Of a stretch of DNA of 7,173 nucleotides, positions 5,981-7,173 are shown in pieces (position 1 is the stretch's first letter; each line of letters opens with the position of its first letter). The notes beneath the pieces are model-generated. The model was given only the letters and a program-made list of their open reading frames with translations, was not told the origin of the DNA and ran no database searches. The stretch is taken from positions 1 to 7,173 of the forward strand of contig CAMYOP010000139.1 in NCBI GenBank assembly GCA_947260045.1, read 5' to 3'. This stretch comes from an uncultured Desulfobulbaceae bacterium. Its GTDB lineage: Bacteria > Desulfobacterota > Desulfobulbia > Desulfobulbales > Desulfobulbaceae. Position numbers and translations under genes: made by a program.

Positions 5981-7173
5981 ATGTCGAGAAAACGATCACC
6001 TAGAAGAAAATCAAAACGCTCCTTCCGAGACAGCAAAACCTTTCCTAAAAAATCTATCGGTTCCCAAAAAACAAAGGTAAGCGATACTATCCTTGAAGTT
6101 TTGTCCAGGCACAACGAACCCGTTGAAAAAGCTGTAATCCTCAAACAATTTGAAGCCAATCCCAATTTAGAGCGTCAGGTAAAAGATGCTCTTCACCTAT
6201 TAGAAAAATCCAGAAAAATAAAAAAGAAAGGAAAACATTACCAACTTACGCAGCATAGTGGCCTCATCAAGGCAGTCCTGGATTTAACCTCTAAAGGTTT
6301 TGGTTTTGCGATCCTTGAAGATAAAAAGAAAGGCGCTAAAGATATTTTTATCAACCGATCCAATCTTGCTGGGGCAAGCGAAGGGGACACAATTCTGGTC
6401 AACCTGTTCCCCTCCCCAAAAAATAGACCTGAAGGCAGAGTGGTCAAAGTGCTTTCACGTGGAGTCAGTAAACTCTGCGGAATTTATACAGCAGGAGGCA
6501 AAACCGGCTACGTCACACCCGACAACGCTCGCCTGCCCTACACAGTACAAGTCAAAAAGGCTAACAGTCTGGGCGCAAGCAGTGAAACTGCAGTTCTGGT
6601 TGAAATCCTAGACTATGGGTCAGAGCGGAAGCAACCACAGGGGAAAGTGCTTGAGATTCTGGGAGACCCACTCAGTGTGCCAGTGCAACTTCGTATGGCA
6701 ATTGAGCAATTTAAACTTTCCAGTTCTTTTCCAGATACGGTCCAAAAAGAAACAGAAAGTCTTGAAGCACTGGCCAGTTTAGAAAAAGGCCGTAAAGATC
6801 TCCGCTTGATTGAACATGTAACCATAGACGGCGAGACAGCAAAGGATTTTGATGACGCAATCGCTGTTGAAACAACGCAATCTGGCTACAGACTCTATGT
6901 CTCAATAGCTGACGTGAGTCATTATGTGCAACCCGGTAGTAGTATTGACAAGGAGGCGTACCTGAGAGGAACCAGTTTTTATCTGCCAAACATGGTTTTG
7001 CCGATGTTGCCAGAGAGACTTTCAAACAACCTCTGCAGTTTAGTGCCTGACCAGGACCGTCCTGCCTTTACTGCAGTGATTGAGTTTACTAAAAATGGTA
7101 AAAGGCTCAATTCACATTTCACTAAAAGCCTGATTAAAAGCAAACAACGCTTCACCTATACAACAGTCAACGA
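5981..7173 (+). CDS. rnr: Ribonuclease R, 3'-truncated by window edge
   Basis: A processive 3'-to-5' exoribonuclease of the RNB family that degrades structured RNA and takes part in RNA quality control. The 397 visible codons begin at ATG 5981, with AAGG five bases upstream. The first 30 residues are very basic (Arg/Lys-rich). A winged-helix-like domain follows (about 32-90). A first cold-shock/OB domain (about 94-160) contains KGFGFAIL and DIFINRSNL, and a second spans about 165-228. The RNB catalytic domain begins near 272. Its IDGETAKDFDDA motif supplies the metal-binding Asp residues 283, 289, 291 and 292. It is followed by LYVSIADVSHYV, RGTSFYLPNMVLPMLPERLS and NNLCSLVP. The rest of RNB and the S1 domain lie beyond the window. 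RNase R rather than RNase II is favoured by the N-terminal winged helix and basic extension. The gene is divergent from the RSH gene. Confidence 0.96.
   Translation, partial: MSRKRSPRRKSKRSFRDSKTFPKKSIGSQKTKVSDTILEVLSRHNEPVEKAVILKQFEANPNLERQVKDALHLLEKSRKIKKKGKHYQLTQHSGLIKAVLDLTSKGFGFAILEDKKKGAKDIFINRSNLAGASEGDTILVNLFPSPKNRPEGRVVKVLSRGVSKLCGIYTAGGKTGYVTPDNARLPYTVQVKKANSLGASSETAVLVEILDYGSERKQPQGKVLEILGDPLSVPVQLRMAIEQFKLSSSFPDTVQKETESLEALASLEKGRKDLRLIEHVTIDGETAKDFDDAIAVETTQSGYRLYVSIADVSHYVQPGSSIDKEAYLRGTSFYLPNMVLPMLPERLSNNLCSLVPDQDRPAFTAVIEFTKNGKRLNSHFTKSLIKSKQRFTYTTVN

Noticed and set aside
6300..6611. A + strand frame of 103 codons, and - strand frames nearby, at the right end.
   Set aside because: They are shadows of the rnr frame, which is continuous from 5981 to the window edge and has the full set of RNase R motifs.

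Overview
The window is an ordinary, densely coded bacterial chromosome segment with moderate-to-low GC. It carries five recognisable protein families and one small poorly characterised protein. No insertion sequence, phage gene, CRISPR array, tRNA or rRNA was seen. The small protein at 3018-3410 resembles, from memory, the family named DVU0772 after a Desulfovibrio protein. That hints at a sulfate-reducing or related Desulfobacterota (former Deltaproteobacteria) genome, but it is a weak clue and nothing else here proves the lineage.

Left part, + strand (1-2903): the 3' part of a short-form 6-phosphogluconate dehydrogenase gene (gnd) is followed after 8 bases by zwf, glucose-6-phosphate dehydrogenase. 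Together they form an oxidative pentose phosphate unit, supplying reduced nicotinamide cofactor and ribulose 5-phosphate. After a 110-base gap comes aat, the leucyl/phenylalanyl-tRNA-protein transferase of the bacterial N-degron pathway.

Middle part, - strand (2884-5779): a 130-residue tryptophan-rich protein has its own well-formed sigma70-type promoter (TTGACA, 17-base spacer). It is convergent with aat, and its apparent intrinsic terminator lies over the last codons of aat. Upstream of it, after about 250 bases with no gene that I can support, lies a 701-residue RelA/SpoT homolog (RSH). Its (p)ppGpp hydrolase residues are all present, but key synthetase residues are replaced, so it is predicted to be a hydrolase-only alarmone enzyme. 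This is the most interesting feature of the window.

Right part, + strand (5981-7173): rnr, ribonuclease R, is divergent from the RSH gene across a 201-base intergenic region and runs off the window after 397 codons, inside its RNB catalytic domain. RSH, Aat and RNase R all belong to stress response and macromolecule turnover, but the gene orientations and gaps do not make them one operon. I found no convincing new multi-gene system.
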